From assembly GCF_004349145.1 (NCBI RefSeq), contig NZ_SMFO01000004.1, forward strand, positions 124,001 through 188,000: a stretch of 64,000 nt of DNA, given 5' to 3'. The DNA is from Flavobacterium hiemivividum (GTDB lineage: Bacteria; Bacteroidota; Bacteroidia; Flavobacteriales; Flavobacteriaceae). Below, piece by piece: positions 27,863 to 37,720 of this stretch. Numbering within the stretch: position 1 is the stretch's first letter; every line of letters starts with the position of its first letter. The notes beneath the pieces are model-generated. The model worked only from the letters and a program-made list of their open reading frames with translations, ran no database searches and was not told the origin of the DNA. Position numbers and translations under genes: made by a program.

Positions 27863-28717
27863 ATGGTACTTTCCATAATAACCATAAATTATAACAATTT
27901 TGACGGTTTGAAAAAAACGGTCGAAAGTGTGATAAATCAAACATGGAATGAGTTTGAATATATTGTTATTGATGGTGGTTCAACTGATGGTAGCAAAGAG
28001 TATATAGAAAGTCAGAGTTCGAAAATTAATTATTGGATTAGTGAGAAAGATTCAGGGATTTATAATGCCATGAACAAAGGAATAAAAGTTGCTAATGGTC
28101 AATATTTGTTGTTTTTGAATAGTGGTGATGATTTAATAGATAATGATATTTTGAAAACTGCAAATTCAAAATTGGTAGATAAAGAACTAGTTTATTTTGA
28201 TATCAATGTGATTGGGGAAAATGCTTTTTATGTAAAAAATTGTCCTGATTTTTTATCGTTTTCCTATCTGTTCAAGGAAACATTGCCACATCAATCTACT
28301 TTTATCAAGAAAGAATTATTTGATAGAGTTGGGTATTATGATGAAAGTTTAAAGATAGTCGCTGATTGGAAATTTTTTATTATTGCCCTCACTAAAAAAG
28401 AAGCTACGTATAAGCATGTTGATGCCGTTTTGTCCAACTTCTATTTGGATGGTTTAAGTTCTACTAATGATTTTTCGCAAGAAAGAAGAGTTGTTTTAGA
28501 ATTGCTATTTACTGAGTACCTTTCGGATTATGATGAACTGTTTGAAAATCGAAAAAAGTTAAGTAATATGCAAGATTATATGAATTCTAATAGACTGAAG
28601 ATGCTGATTGAAATCGAAAAAACAACATTTGGCAGAAAATTTCTGTCTTATTTATTCAGAATTTTGATCGTATTTTTTTCGAAAAAGAAAGTCAAAGAAG
28701 TACTAAATACACATTAA
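27863..28717 (+). CDS. Family 2 glycosyltransferase (WcaA-like)
   Basis: GT-A enzyme: LSIITINYNNFDGL, IDGGSTDGS, then SEKDSGIYNAMNKGI and LNSGDDLID, where SGDD is the metal-binding site. The SEKDSGIYxAMNKGI block is shared with the partial GT2 at the left edge of the window, which suggests they descend from one gene. LPHQSTFIKK is the usual late motif of this subfamily. Length 284. Confidence 0.9.
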   Translation: MVLSIITINYNNFDGLKKTVESVINQTWNEFEYIVIDGGSTDGSKEYIESQSSKINYWISEKDSGIYNAMNKGIKVANGQYLLFLNSGDDLIDNDILKTANSKLVDKELVYFDINVIGENAFYVKNCPDFLSFSYLFKETLPHQSTFIKKELFDRVGYYDESLKIVADWKFFIIALTKKEATYKHVDAVLSNFYLDGLSSTNDFSQERRVVLELLFTEYLSDYDELFENRKKLSNMQDYMNSNRLKMLIEIEKTTFGRKFLSYLFRILIVFFSKKKVKEVLNTH

Positions 28718-28729
28718 TTTTTTTCAACT

Positions 28730-29569
28730 ATGAATAATACGGTATCTATAATTGTACCTTGCTATAATCAAGCACAATATCTAGATGAAGCTTTGCAATC
28801 TGTTGCAGCGCAAACTTATTCTGATTGGGAGTGTATTGTCGTAAGTGATGGAAGTCCAGATAATACGGAAGAAGTAGCACAAAGATGGATCGCAAAAGAC
28901 AGTCGGTTTAAATATTTGTATCAAGAAAATTCGGGTGTGAGTAGTGCCCGTAATTTAGGTATCAGCCATGCTAAAGGAATTTTTATTTTACCATTAGATG
29001 CAGATGATAAAATGGCAGCAGATTATGTAGCATTAGCACATAAAGCACTTCATGAAAACCGTTCGTTGAAGGTTGTTTATTGCAAGTCGGAAAAGTTTGG
29101 TGCTGAAACAGGTGTTTCAATATTGCCGCCGTTTTCATTATTTAATTTAAGTAGAGAAAATATGATTTTTTGCAACGCCCTGTTTAGAAAAGAAGATTGG
29201 GCAAGTGTAGGAGGCTATGATGTAAATATGGTACATGGCTTAGAAGATTGGGAATTTTGGATAGCCATTTTAAAAAATGGCGGCGATGTAAATTGTATCC
29301 AGACCACTGGATTTTATTATAGAATAAAAACAGAATCGAGACAAACAAAAATTACTAATTCCCATTTTAAGGAATTATTTGAATATTTGAGTGTAAAACA
29401 TGCCGATTTTTTTGTGTCACACTATGGTTCTTTTCAACAACTAAAGACTGAACTAGCCAAAAAAGAAGAGGAGTTGGATTATCAATTGAAGAGTGAGAAG
29501 TTTGTAATTGATTTGTTTTGTAAAACATTTTTAGGTTTTACTGTTTTTAATAAAAGCTTTAAACTATAA
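28730..29569 (+). CDS. Family 2 glycosyltransferase
   Basis: GT-A enzyme with VSIIVPCYNQAQYLDEAL, VSDGSPDNT and LPLDADDKM (D-A-D-D metal site). NSGVSSARNLGI is the typical donor loop and GLEDWEFWI the catalytic-base region. 279 residues, somewhat short, with no membrane segment. It lies 5 bp before the second GT10 gene, so the two enzymes may act in sequence on the same repeat unit. Confidence 0.9.
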   Translation: MNNTVSIIVPCYNQAQYLDEALQSVAAQTYSDWECIVVSDGSPDNTEEVAQRWIAKDSRFKYLYQENSGVSSARNLGISHAKGIFILPLDADDKMAADYVALAHKALHENRSLKVVYCKSEKFGAETGVSILPPFSLFNLSRENMIFCNALFRKEDWASVGGYDVNMVHGLEDWEFWIAILKNGGDVNCIQTTGFYYRIKTESRQTKITNSHFKELFEYLSVKHADFFVSHYGSFQQLKTELAKKEEELDYQLKSEKFVIDLFCKTFLGFTVFNKSFKL

Positions 29570-29574
29570 AGTAT

Positions 29575-30567
29575 ATGAGAGAAATTAGAATTAATTTTAC
29601 TGATTTTTGGCCAGATTTTATTAAAACGAATAATTATTTCTACAATTTATTAATTCAAAATTATAAGGTAATTATAGATGAAATAAATCCAGATCTATTA
29701 ATTTACTCTTGTTACAGTGAAGAATATCTCAGATATAAATGTATACGCATCTTTTTCACTGGAGAAAATGTAAGACCCGATTTTACAGCTTGTGATTTTG
29801 CTTTTTCGTTTGATTATAAGACTCGAAAAAACCATTTTAGATTACCATTGTATTCTTTGTATATTGATCATCACAAAATGTTAGAACAGTTGACATATGA
29901 AAAAACAAGATTAGAAGCTCAAAAAAAATGGGAATCAAAATCTAAGTTTTGTTGTATGGTGGTTTCCAATGCAAAATGTCAGAAAAGATTAGATTTTTTT
30001 AAAAATTTATCGAAATTTAAAAAAGTCGATTCAGGAGGTAAAATCTTTAATAATGTTGGAGGTCCAGTTGAAGATAAATATGATTTTATTAAAGATTATA
30101 AGTTTGTATTGTCATTTGAGAATAGCAGTTATATTAGGTATACTACTGAGAAAATTTTAGACCCAATTTATAAAGATTGTATTCCAGTTTATTGGGGAAA
30201 TCCATTGGTAAGTAACGACTTTAATGATAAGAGATATATAGATTACGATGATTATGAAACGGAAGAAAAATTAATTAGTAGATTAATTGAAATTGATGAG
30301 AATGATGAATTGGCTATTGATATGATTTTACAACCACCTTTTTCAGAAAAAAAAATAACTCATGAACAAGAACATATTGAAGTTTTACAAATTTTAATAA
30401 AAATAATTCAAAGTAAAAAAAAGCCAATAGCAATTGGATTTTGGAGTGAAATCCATTGCTTGAAATTATATTATAAGGGATTCAAAATGAGTTTTTTGAT
30501 TTTTTACAAGAGAGTAGATAAGAAAATAAAACTTAGTTTTCCTAATAGAATATTTATTTTAAAATGA
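29575..30567 (+). CDS. GT10-family fucosyltransferase (copy 2)
   Basis: A paralogue of the gene at 23312: the same NFTDFWPDF..TNNYFYN start, FAFSFDYK, FRLPLYSLY, CMVVSNAK and the GT10 core FENSSYIRYTTEK then DCIPVYWG. Length 330, with a slightly longer C-terminus. Two GT10 enzymes imply either two fucose residues or two linkages in the glycan. An A9 tract at 30347-30355 codes for Glu-Lys-Lys-Ile in frame and would be a possible slippage point. Confidence 0.9.
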   Translation: MREIRINFTDFWPDFIKTNNYFYNLLIQNYKVIIDEINPDLLIYSCYSEEYLRYKCIRIFFTGENVRPDFTACDFAFSFDYKTRKNHFRLPLYSLYIDHHKMLEQLTYEKTRLEAQKKWESKSKFCCMVVSNAKCQKRLDFFKNLSKFKKVDSGGKIFNNVGGPVEDKYDFIKDYKFVLSFENSSYIRYTTEKILDPIYKDCIPVYWGNPLVSNDFNDKRYIDYDDYETEEKLISRLIEIDENDELAIDMILQPPFSEKKITHEQEHIEVLQILIKIIQSKKKPIAIGFWSEIHCLKLYYKGFKMSFLIFYKRVDKKIKLSFPNRIFILK

Positions 30568-30592
30568 ATAATTATTTTGCCTATTATTCCAT

Positions 30593-31510
30593 ATGATTTC
30601 GATTATTATCCCATTTTATAAATTCACTTTTTTTGAAGAAACCTTACAATCGTTAGTAAATCAAACTGACAAGCGATTCAAAGTATATATTGGTGATGAT
30701 GCCAGTCCAGAAAATCCTGCCGCCTTATTAGACAAGTATAATGGGCAATTAGACTTAATCTATCAACGTTTTGAGACAAATTTAGGAGGGATTTCTTTAG
30801 TACAACAATGGGATCGTTGCATTGCTTTGTCTGCGGATGAAGAATGGTTAATGATATTAGGGGATGATGATGTATTGTCTTCTCATTGTATTGAGGAATT
30901 TTACAAGAATCAAGAAGAAATTAAAAAAAACAATTGTAATGTCATCCGGTTTGCAACCATCGAGATTGATGGAGATAGTAAAATCATTTCAAAGGAATAT
31001 ACACATCCAAAACTTGAAAAAGCTACAGATTCTTTATATAGAAAATTTTTCAAAAAATCCAGAGGTTCTCTTTCGGAACAAATATTTAAAAGGAAGGCGT
31101 ATGATAAGCATGGTTTTTTTAACTACGGTTTAGCTTGGTATGCTGATGATAGGGCATGGTTAGAATTTTCAGAATCGCATAGTATTTATACAATAAATTC
31201 AGCCGTGGTAAATTTTAGAATAAGTAATGAAAATATTTCCCGAGGAGGTTATAAACAAAAAGAGAAACAAGATGTTAAATTCCAGTTTTTCAATTTTTTG
31301 ATTTTTAGTTTCCTAGAAAAATTTGATAAAGAACAGAAAAAATATTTTCTTTTGGAATACGAGCTAATGGTTTATAAAATAAGAAAAGCTACATTTAGAT
31401 TTTGGTTTTCCCTTTTTCTCCTGATTTTAAAAAATATAAATTTGACACAAGCAATTAAATTTTCCAGAAGATATTTGATTCATTTGAATAAAAATGCAAC
31501 AACCACCTAA
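30593..31510 (+). CDS. Family 2 glycosyltransferase
   Basis: GT-A enzyme with ISIIIPFYKFTFFEETL, IGDDASPENP and MILGDDDVL as the metal site. The LVQQWDRCIALS stretch takes the place of the usual SARNxG loop and occurs in a Bacteroidetes subgroup that adds side-chain sugars. AWYADDRAWL is the probable catalytic-base segment. 305 residues. It overlaps the next gene by 17 bp, consistent with coupled translation. Confidence 0.88.
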   Translation: MISIIIPFYKFTFFEETLQSLVNQTDKRFKVYIGDDASPENPAALLDKYNGQLDLIYQRFETNLGGISLVQQWDRCIALSADEEWLMILGDDDVLSSHCIEEFYKNQEEIKKNNCNVIRFATIEIDGDSKIISKEYTHPKLEKATDSLYRKFFKKSRGSLSEQIFKRKAYDKHGFFNYGLAWYADDRAWLEFSESHSIYTINSAVVNFRISNENISRGGYKQKEKQDVKFQFFNFLIFSFLEKFDKEQKKYFLLEYELMVYKIRKATFRFWFSLFLLILKNINLTQAIKFSRRYLIHLNKNATTT

Positions 31511-32450
31511 AATTTCTATTATAATTCCAGTGTATAATCGTGAAGATTTGTTAGGATATACATTAGACAGTATCCTGGGGCAAACCTTTAATGACTGGGA
31601 ATGTATATTGGTAGATGATCAAAGTTCTGATGATTCATATGAGGTAATGGAATCCTATCAAGAAAAAGACAATCGATTCAAAATATATAAACGCCCCAAT
31701 GAACTGAAAAAAGGCGCAAATGCCTGCCGTAATTTTGGTTTTACAAAATCTATGGGGTACTACATCAAATGGTTTGATAGCGATGATATTATGTTGCCAA
31801 ATCATTTAGAGGTAGGGTACAATGCACTAATTCGGGATGATTTCGATTTTGTTATTACTGACACCATCAACTTTAATCATGAAACAGGTGTATTACTTGA
31901 TAAACCCTATGATTTTGATAGAAAAGCAGCAAAAATATCGGCTATGAATTTTGCATCTAACAAATTAGGGTGGATTACAGATGATTTTTTTGTAGGACGA
32001 AAGCTAGTCGAAAACCTTCGTTTTAATGAGAACATTACCACTGATGGTGATGAGTATAATTTTTTTGTTAGGTTGTTAAACCTGTCGACAAAAGGACTTT
32101 TAATAGATCAAATTTTAACCCATAGGCGAGTACATAACAGTACCTTAACAAAAATCCATGGAATTAAGAATATTAGTTATATAACCAAAATAGCTAATAT
32201 AAAATATCAAACCGCAAATGATTTATTAGTTTATAATAATGCCAAATTAGTAAGGTGGTTTATGTCAGGTTATATGAAAAGTGCTTTTGATATAGCAGTT
32301 GCAAAAAAGGAAATACCGAACCAAAAAGAAGCAATGAAGCTGATTAGACAATATTTTTCATTTAGTAAAAGTATGGCTTTTTTAATTGCATTATTTTTAG
32401 GTTTCCATTTTAAGAAAGGGTATAAAATTATGAAATATGCTAGAAGATAA
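31494..32450 (+). CDS. Family 2 glycosyltransferase (paralogue group A)
   Basis: ISIIIPVYNREDLLGYTL, VDDQSSDDS, YKRPNELKKGANACRNFG and KWFDSDDIM mark a GT2. The YKRPN...GA(C)RNFG layout is shared with the genes at 33474 and 34437, forming a small paralogue group within the array. 318 residues. Start ATG overlaps the preceding gene. Function limited to 'adds one sugar'; the donor is unknown. Confidence 0.9.
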   Translation: MQQPPKISIIIPVYNREDLLGYTLDSILGQTFNDWECILVDDQSSDDSYEVMESYQEKDNRFKIYKRPNELKKGANACRNFGFTKSMGYYIKWFDSDDIMLPNHLEVGYNALIRDDFDFVITDTINFNHETGVLLDKPYDFDRKAAKISAMNFASNKLGWITDDFFVGRKLVENLRFNENITTDGDEYNFFVRLLNLSTKGLLIDQILTHRRVHNSTLTKIHGIKNISYITKIANIKYQTANDLLVYNNAKLVRWFMSGYMKSAFDIAVAKKEIPNQKEAMKLIRQYFSFSKSMAFLIALFLGFHFKKGYKIMKYARR

Positions 32451-33471
32451 AATGGAAATCAAACCACTAATTTCAATTATTCTTCCCGTCTATAATGGCG
32501 AGAAATATATAGAAGAGGCGATAGAGAGTTGCCTTAGTCAAACTTATAGCAATATTGAATTAATTATCGTTAATGATTGTTCAACAGATAGGACTTTAGA
32601 AATTTGCCATTCCTATGTAAAAAAAGATGATAGGATAAAGCTCATCAATAATGATATAAATTTAAAACTACCCGTTAGTTTAAATGTTGGTCATCGCGCT
32701 GCTAAGGGAGATTTTTTAACATGGACAAGCGATGATAATTATTATAAAACAGCTGCCTTAGAAACGCTGATTAATATCATTTTAGAAAAACAAGTAGATG
32801 TTGCTTACAGTGATTTAATCTCTATAGATGAAAATGGGGAGTTGATAGGGGAAGTAAACTACGTAGGTTTTGAGAATATTGTTTTTGGAAACTTTGTGGG
32901 CGCTTCATTTTTATATAAAAAAGAAGTGTTTCAAAGAAATAAAGGTTTTAATGAAAAATTGTATTTGGTAGAAGATTATGACTTTTGGTTGAGAGCTATG
33001 ATTCATAGTAAATTTTATCAGGTAAATGAAAAATTATATTTTTATAGAAAACATGAGGACAGTCTCACCCACCAAATTAAATTTACAAAGGATGCAAAGC
33101 GGCTTTGGAAAGATAATCTGAAAAAAATGTTTGCAAATTATTGTGTTTTAATTGAAGGAAATGAAAATGAGGAAATAGCTAGTTTTTTAGCTAAAAGAAT
33201 GTCTTACCAGCAAATTCCGTTTGATTGGTGGGTACAAAATCACAAGCTTATCTCTAAGTTTAAGAATAAACTTAAATGTAATGTCAATTTTATTAGTGAC
33301 AATACCTTAATTGAGAAAGCATTTTTTAACAAAACGATTGAGGCATTAAGACAGGATGTTTCTAATAATTCCAGGTTTTTAAATGCGCTTTTTATAATAA
33401 GAAAATATAGTAGTGTGTTGAATGGGAAGGGGATAAAAGCAATGATTAAACATATATTAACTATTATTTAA
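32437..33471 (+). CDS. Family 2 glycosyltransferase
   Basis: ISIILPVYNGEKYIEEAI, NDCSTDRT and TWTSDDNYY (S-D-D metal site) define the GT-A domain, and VEDYDFWLRAM the catalytic-base segment. Two starts are possible: ATG at 32437 overlapping the previous gene by 14 bp, or ATG at 32452 just after its stop. 344 residues, with a C-terminal region of about 110 residues not seen in the neighbours. Confidence 0.89.
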   Translation: MLEDKMEIKPLISIILPVYNGEKYIEEAIESCLSQTYSNIELIIVNDCSTDRTLEICHSYVKKDDRIKLINNDINLKLPVSLNVGHRAAKGDFLTWTSDDNYYKTAALETLINIILEKQVDVAYSDLISIDENGELIGEVNYVGFENIVFGNFVGASFLYKKEVFQRNKGFNEKLYLVEDYDFWLRAMIHSKFYQVNEKLYFYRKHEDSLTHQIKFTKDAKRLWKDNLKKMFANYCVLIEGNENEEIASFLAKRMSYQQIPFDWWVQNHKLISKFKNKLKCNVNFISDNTLIEKAFFNKTIEALRQDVSNNSRFLNALFIIRKYSSVLNGKGIKAMIKHILTII

Positions 33472-33473
33472 TA

Positions 33474-34412
33474 ATGAGTGTAAAAGTATCCATTATCATG
33501 GCGACCTACAATAGAGCTCATTTTATTGTAGAAACTTTAAAGTCAATTCAATCGCAAACTTTTTTGGATTGGGAATGCCTCATTGTAGATGATGGAGGGA
33601 CAGATAATACTATTGAAGTAATCACACCTTTCTTGTTAAAGGATGATCGTTTTAAATATTATAAAAGACCGAACGGATATCAAAAAGGATTGTCAGGATG
33701 TCGTAATTATGGACTTGATATAGCTAACGGTCAGTTTATTCAGTTTTTTGATGATGATGATTTAATGCATCCAAAAAAAATAGAGTTACAATTGTCACCA
33801 TTTTATTCCAATAAAAATATATATTTTACAGTATGTAAATATGAGTTTTTAATAGAGAAAGAAGATGGAAGTGTGGAAATAATTCGTCAAAAGTTTGATT
33901 TTTCATACAAGCATGTTGGAGACTCAATATTGTTAGGAGACATTAAAATTAATAGTTTAAGTACACTTTGGAAGAAAAATATTTTACTAGAGTTTAGATT
34001 TGATGAAAGTTTAAAGTATGCAGAGGAATGGGAATTGTATACTAGAATCACTTATAAGTACCCTAATGATTTTGGAATTGTAGACGAGTATCTTTTTATT
34101 TATAGAAAACATTCAAATTCTTTAACATTAGGGAAGGATTTGGATTTTGAGAAAAGGAAAACTGCCGCTATAATAAGAGTGAAATTATCGGACTATTTAA
34201 CTGAAAACAAATTACACACAAAAAAAAGTATTCTTTTTTTTGCTAAAACATTTTTCATTTATTATTATAATCCTAATGAAGTGAAAAAATTGATTGGTTA
34301 TACCAATGAAGCAAAAGGTTATTCAATGAAGCTTATTTTGTTTTTAAGGATTGGTCTTTTAATATCTAAATTTCACAGCAAGACAATTACTAAATTAGCA
34401 TCTTTAATTTAG
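33474..34412 (+). CDS. Family 2 glycosyltransferase (paralogue group A)
   Basis: VSIIMATYNRAHFIVETL, VDDGGTDNT, YKRPNGYQKGLSGCRNYG and FFDDDDLM identify a GT2, closely parallel to 31494 and 34437. EEWELYTRI is the catalytic-base region. 312 residues. The gene contains runs of eight identical bases (A8 near 33773 and 34220, T8 near 34234), which could slip, although such runs are expected at this base composition. Confidence 0.9.
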   Translation: MSVKVSIIMATYNRAHFIVETLKSIQSQTFLDWECLIVDDGGTDNTIEVITPFLLKDDRFKYYKRPNGYQKGLSGCRNYGLDIANGQFIQFFDDDDLMHPKKIELQLSPFYSNKNIYFTVCKYEFLIEKEDGSVEIIRQKFDFSYKHVGDSILLGDIKINSLSTLWKKNILLEFRFDESLKYAEEWELYTRITYKYPNDFGIVDEYLFIYRKHSNSLTLGKDLDFEKRKTAAIIRVKLSDYLTENKLHTKKSILFFAKTFFIYYYNPNEVKKLIGYTNEAKGYSMKLILFLRIGLLISKFHSKTITKLASLI

Positions 34413-34436
34413 TCTTTTATAATATCTAATATTTTT

Positions 34437-35387
34437 ATGAAATCACCGGTAGTTTCTGTTATAATTCCAACTTTCAATAGATCTGAATTATTGGTTGAAG
34501 CAATTTCATCAATAAGAAAACAGACCTACAAAGATTGGGAGTGTATAATTGTTGATGATGGCTCCACAGATAATACAAAGATAGAAGTTGATAAAATTAT
34601 ACTAGAAGATTGTCGTATTCAATATGTTGCTAAACCTGAAGTTCTTCCTCGAGGAGCTGCTAGTTCTAGAAATTTTGGTTTGGAATTAAGTAAAGGGAAT
34701 TTTATTCAATGGCTAGATGATGATGATATTATTTCTGAGAATAAAATTGAGTTACAACTAAAGGAACTATTTCAATTAGAAAATAAAAAGGCAATTGCTT
34801 GTTGCAATTGGGACTTTTTGTCAGAAAGAGAATATTTTAAAAGAGATTATATATTTAAAGATAAAAGTAAATTAACTGCAAACCAATATTTTTATGAGTT
34901 AAGAAAGCAGTTGACTTATTGTCCAATACATGTTTTTCTAATACCTAGAAGTTTAATTTTAAAAGGTGGAAATTGGAATGTTTTATTGTCATTAAATGAT
35001 GATGCTGAATTTATGTGTCGAATGGTGATTGAAAGCAATTATATTATACATACAGATAATTGTTTTGCTTATTATCGAGAACATAATACATATCCTAATT
35101 ATAGAATAAGTAATAGACGAGATATTGATGCACTTGAATCTTATTTAATAAGTTTACGCTTAATGAGGGCTTATTTGCTGTCTAGTAATATTAAACAAGA
35201 TGCTTTTTTTAAATGGAAATTATTGAATGTTTTTTATGATTATTGGAAGGTTTATCCGGAGGTATTAAAGAAGCAGTATTATTTTTTTAAAGAAATTGGT
35301 ATTAATTTAGACTATGCATATTTTTATAAATTAAGATATAAATTATATAAAATCATAAAACCTTGGTATAAACGATATTTAAAATAA
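34437..35387 (+). CDS. Family 2 glycosyltransferase (paralogue group A)
   Basis: VSVIIPTFNRSELLVEAI, VDDGSTDNT, PRGAASSRNFG and QWLDDDDII mark the GT-A domain. It is similar in layout to 31494 and 33474. LNDDAEFMCRMV takes the catalytic-base position. 316 residues. A spot count at 34801-34860 gives only 15 G+C in 60 bases, showing how AT-rich this middle part is. It is followed 6 bp later by wecB. Confidence 0.9.
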   Translation: MKSPVVSVIIPTFNRSELLVEAISSIRKQTYKDWECIIVDDGSTDNTKIEVDKIILEDCRIQYVAKPEVLPRGAASSRNFGLELSKGNFIQWLDDDDIISENKIELQLKELFQLENKKAIACCNWDFLSEREYFKRDYIFKDKSKLTANQYFYELRKQLTYCPIHVFLIPRSLILKGGNWNVLLSLNDDAEFMCRMVIESNYIIHTDNCFAYYREHNTYPNYRISNRRDIDALESYLISLRLMRAYLLSSNIKQDAFFKWKLLNVFYDYWKVYPEVLKKQYYFFKEIGINLDYAYFYKLRYKLYKIIKPWYKRYLK

Positions 35388-35393
35388 ATTATA

Positions 35394-36506
35394 TTGAAAA
35401 TTTTACTTTGTTTTGGTACACGCCCTGAAGCCATAAAAATGGCACCTTTATTTCATGAATTAAAAAAAGAAAAAGGTTTTGAGGTGGTAGTATGTGTTAC
35501 TGCGCAACATCGAGAAATGCTGGATCAGGTGTTGGATTTTTTTGAAATTATGCCTGATTTTGATTTGGATATCATGCAACCCAATCAAACATTAAATAAG
35601 TTGAGTGCTACTATTTTAAATAAAATAGATGAGGTTCTTGAAATCGTACAACCTGATTTGGTTTTGGTTCATGGAGATACAACTACTTCTTCAATGGTTG
35701 CTTTAGCGGCATTTCATTTAGGAATAAAAGTAGGACATGTAGAAGCAGGATTGCGTAGTTATAATAAACAAGCTCCTTTTCCTGAAGAAATCAATAGACA
35801 ATTTACTAGTAAATTAGCTGACTTTCATTTTTCTCCAACCGTAGGGGCAACTCAAAATTTATTAAACGAAGGTGTATTGCGGGATGATATTCAAGAAACA
35901 GGAAATACCGTAATTGACGCCTTACTTTGGACTATTGAAAAAATAAGTAAGGAAGGATTTCTTCATCCTGAAATTGCATCTTTAAAAAAGACACTTCCAA
36001 AAGATAAAAAAGTAATCTTAGTGACAGGGCATAGAAGAGAAAATTATGGAATTGGATTCATCAATGTTTGTAACGCATTGTTAACAATTGCAACACGGGA
36101 TGATGTGTGTGTGGTGTATCCAGTCCATTTAAACCCCAACGTGCAAGATGTTGTCAATGAAAGATTAGCGCATCAAGATAATATTTATCTTATTCCTCCT
36201 GTTTCTTATCCCGCATTTGTGTGGTTAATGCAGCAGTCCTTTTTAATTCTGACTGATTCAGGTGGTATTCAAGAAGAAGCTCCCACTTTAGGTAAGCCAG
36301 TTTTAGTAACACGTACTGTTTCAGAAAGGCCAGAAGGAGTTGCCGCAGGTTTTTCAAAAATTGTGGGAATCAATCAAAATGAAATTGAAAATAGTATTTG
36401 TAGCTTATTGGATGATTTTGTTGTGTTTGACGATAATATAAACCCTTATGGGGATGGAACTGCATCTTTACAGATAGTTAATTTTCTAGTAAATAATTAC
36501 AGATGA
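35394..36506 (+). CDS. wecB: Non-hydrolysing UDP-GlcNAc 2-epimerase
   Basis: Interconverts UDP-GlcNAc and UDP-ManNAc, giving a ManNAc-type donor. FGTRPEAIKMAPL, VTAQHREMLDQVLDFF, VHGDTTTSSM, HVEAGLRS, FPEEINRQ, TGHRRENYG and TDSGGIQEEAP form the family signature in full order. 370 residues. The start is TTG, placed right at the first beta strand as in relatives. It could also feed nonulosonate synthesis, but no hydrolysing NeuC is seen. It overlaps the next gene by 4 bp (ATGA). Confidence 0.94.
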   Translation: MKILLCFGTRPEAIKMAPLFHELKKEKGFEVVVCVTAQHREMLDQVLDFFEIMPDFDLDIMQPNQTLNKLSATILNKIDEVLEIVQPDLVLVHGDTTTSSMVALAAFHLGIKVGHVEAGLRSYNKQAPFPEEINRQFTSKLADFHFSPTVGATQNLLNEGVLRDDIQETGNTVIDALLWTIEKISKEGFLHPEIASLKKTLPKDKKVILVTGHRRENYGIGFINVCNALLTIATRDDVCVVYPVHLNPNVQDVVNERLAHQDNIYLIPPVSYPAFVWLMQQSFLILTDSGGIQEEAPTLGKPVLVTRTVSERPEGVAAGFSKIVGINQNEIENSICSLLDDFVVFDDNINPYGDGTASLQIVNFLVNNYR

Positions 36507-37720
36507 AATTTCTAATCATAGCTCAAGATTTAAGAGTGTCAGGAACTAGCGAAGGTGTGGTTTCCAGATCGTTTATTGGGCAATTACGAAAAGTTTTTCC
36601 TAATGCTGTAATTGATGTTGTTTATTTAAGGCATGAACAGTACCAAGACCAATTAGATCTACTGCCTGTTAATGATTTAAAAAGTCATTTTATCAACCGA
36701 AAAATACCTTTTTATATCAAGTGGTTGAACTGGATGTACTGGCGTATCTTTCATGTTTCCTTGAATGAATGGTATATTCAAAAAAAATATACTTCTATTA
36801 TTCGAAAGATTGATTATCAAAAATACGATACTGTTTTTATTAGAAGTTGTGGTTTAGATTACGAAGCTATTCTGGGAGCGATAGATTTACCTATTTTACA
36901 AAAAACGATATTAAATTTTCATGACCCCTATCCTGTGTTTTGGTGTTCAGGTTCTCAAAATAAGTTGACTAATTTAGAACTCTTTAGGTTGAAAAAAATG
37001 GCAAGGGTAGTTAGTCAGGCTAAAGCATGTATAAGTCCAGCTACTATTTTATCAGCGGATTTTGAATTGATTTACGGGCACAGAAATAAATTTTATGTTT
37101 TACCACATCAGTTTTGTCCATTAGTATTTGACTTTTCTGATTTTGCTAAGGTTAGAACTAAAGGGAAAAAAGTAACACTTTCCTATCACGGAATTATTCA
37201 ATTTGGAAGAAATATTGAAATTCTTTTGGATGCGTATAAGGAAATTATTGAATCCAATGCAACCTATAAACAGCATACAGAATTTGTACTCCGATTAAAA
37301 GGCAACCAAGCGGAAAAATTAAAGGAAAAATATGGCGATTGTACTAATATTATTTTTTTGGGGCATTCCAATTTTTCTAATGCATCCAATGAGCAATCCA
37401 AAGAAACAGATATTATCATCATTTTAGAAAATGGACCTTTAAGAAGCAATATTTTGGTTGGGAAAGTGCCGTTTGTTGCGAGTTTACAAAAACCAATATT
37501 GTGTCTGTCACCCAAAATCAGTGAATTAAGATCGTTAATCCAAGATGAAAAGTATATTGCCGATTGTGACAACTTGAATCAGATAAAATCTAAATTAGAA
37601 TACTTGATTAGTGAAAGGTTGGAATCTAACGAAGCGGTACAGCCATTTGGAGATTATTTTAGTGACGAAAATTTTAAGGTAAATGTTCTTAATATTTTAA
37701 ACAAAGTAAATTTAGATTGA
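36503..37720 (+). CDS. Putative GT-B glycosyltransferase
   Basis: Not recognised with confidence. The N-terminus KFLIIAQDLRVSGTSEGVVSRSF resembles the first Rossmann strand and glycine-containing loop of GT4-type enzymes (core IAQDLRVSGTSEG). LNFHDPYPVFWC, KACISPATILSADF and a C-terminal strand VTLSYHGIIQFGRN fit a two-domain GT-B layout. A clear E-x7-E motif is absent. It overlaps both neighbours by 4 bp (ATGA and TTGA), so it is firmly part of the operon. 405 residues, no signal peptide or membrane helix. Confidence 0.7.
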   Translation: MKFLIIAQDLRVSGTSEGVVSRSFIGQLRKVFPNAVIDVVYLRHEQYQDQLDLLPVNDLKSHFINRKIPFYIKWLNWMYWRIFHVSLNEWYIQKKYTSIIRKIDYQKYDTVFIRSCGLDYEAILGAIDLPILQKTILNFHDPYPVFWCSGSQNKLTNLELFRLKKMARVVSQAKACISPATILSADFELIYGHRNKFYVLPHQFCPLVFDFSDFAKVRTKGKKVTLSYHGIIQFGRNIEILLDAYKEIIESNATYKQHTEFVLRLKGNQAEKLKEKYGDCTNIIFLGHSNFSNASNEQSKETDIIIILENGPLRSNILVGKVPFVASLQKPILCLSPKISELRSLIQDEKYIADCDNLNQIKSKLEYLISERLESNEAVQPFGDYFSDENFKVNVLNILNKVNLD

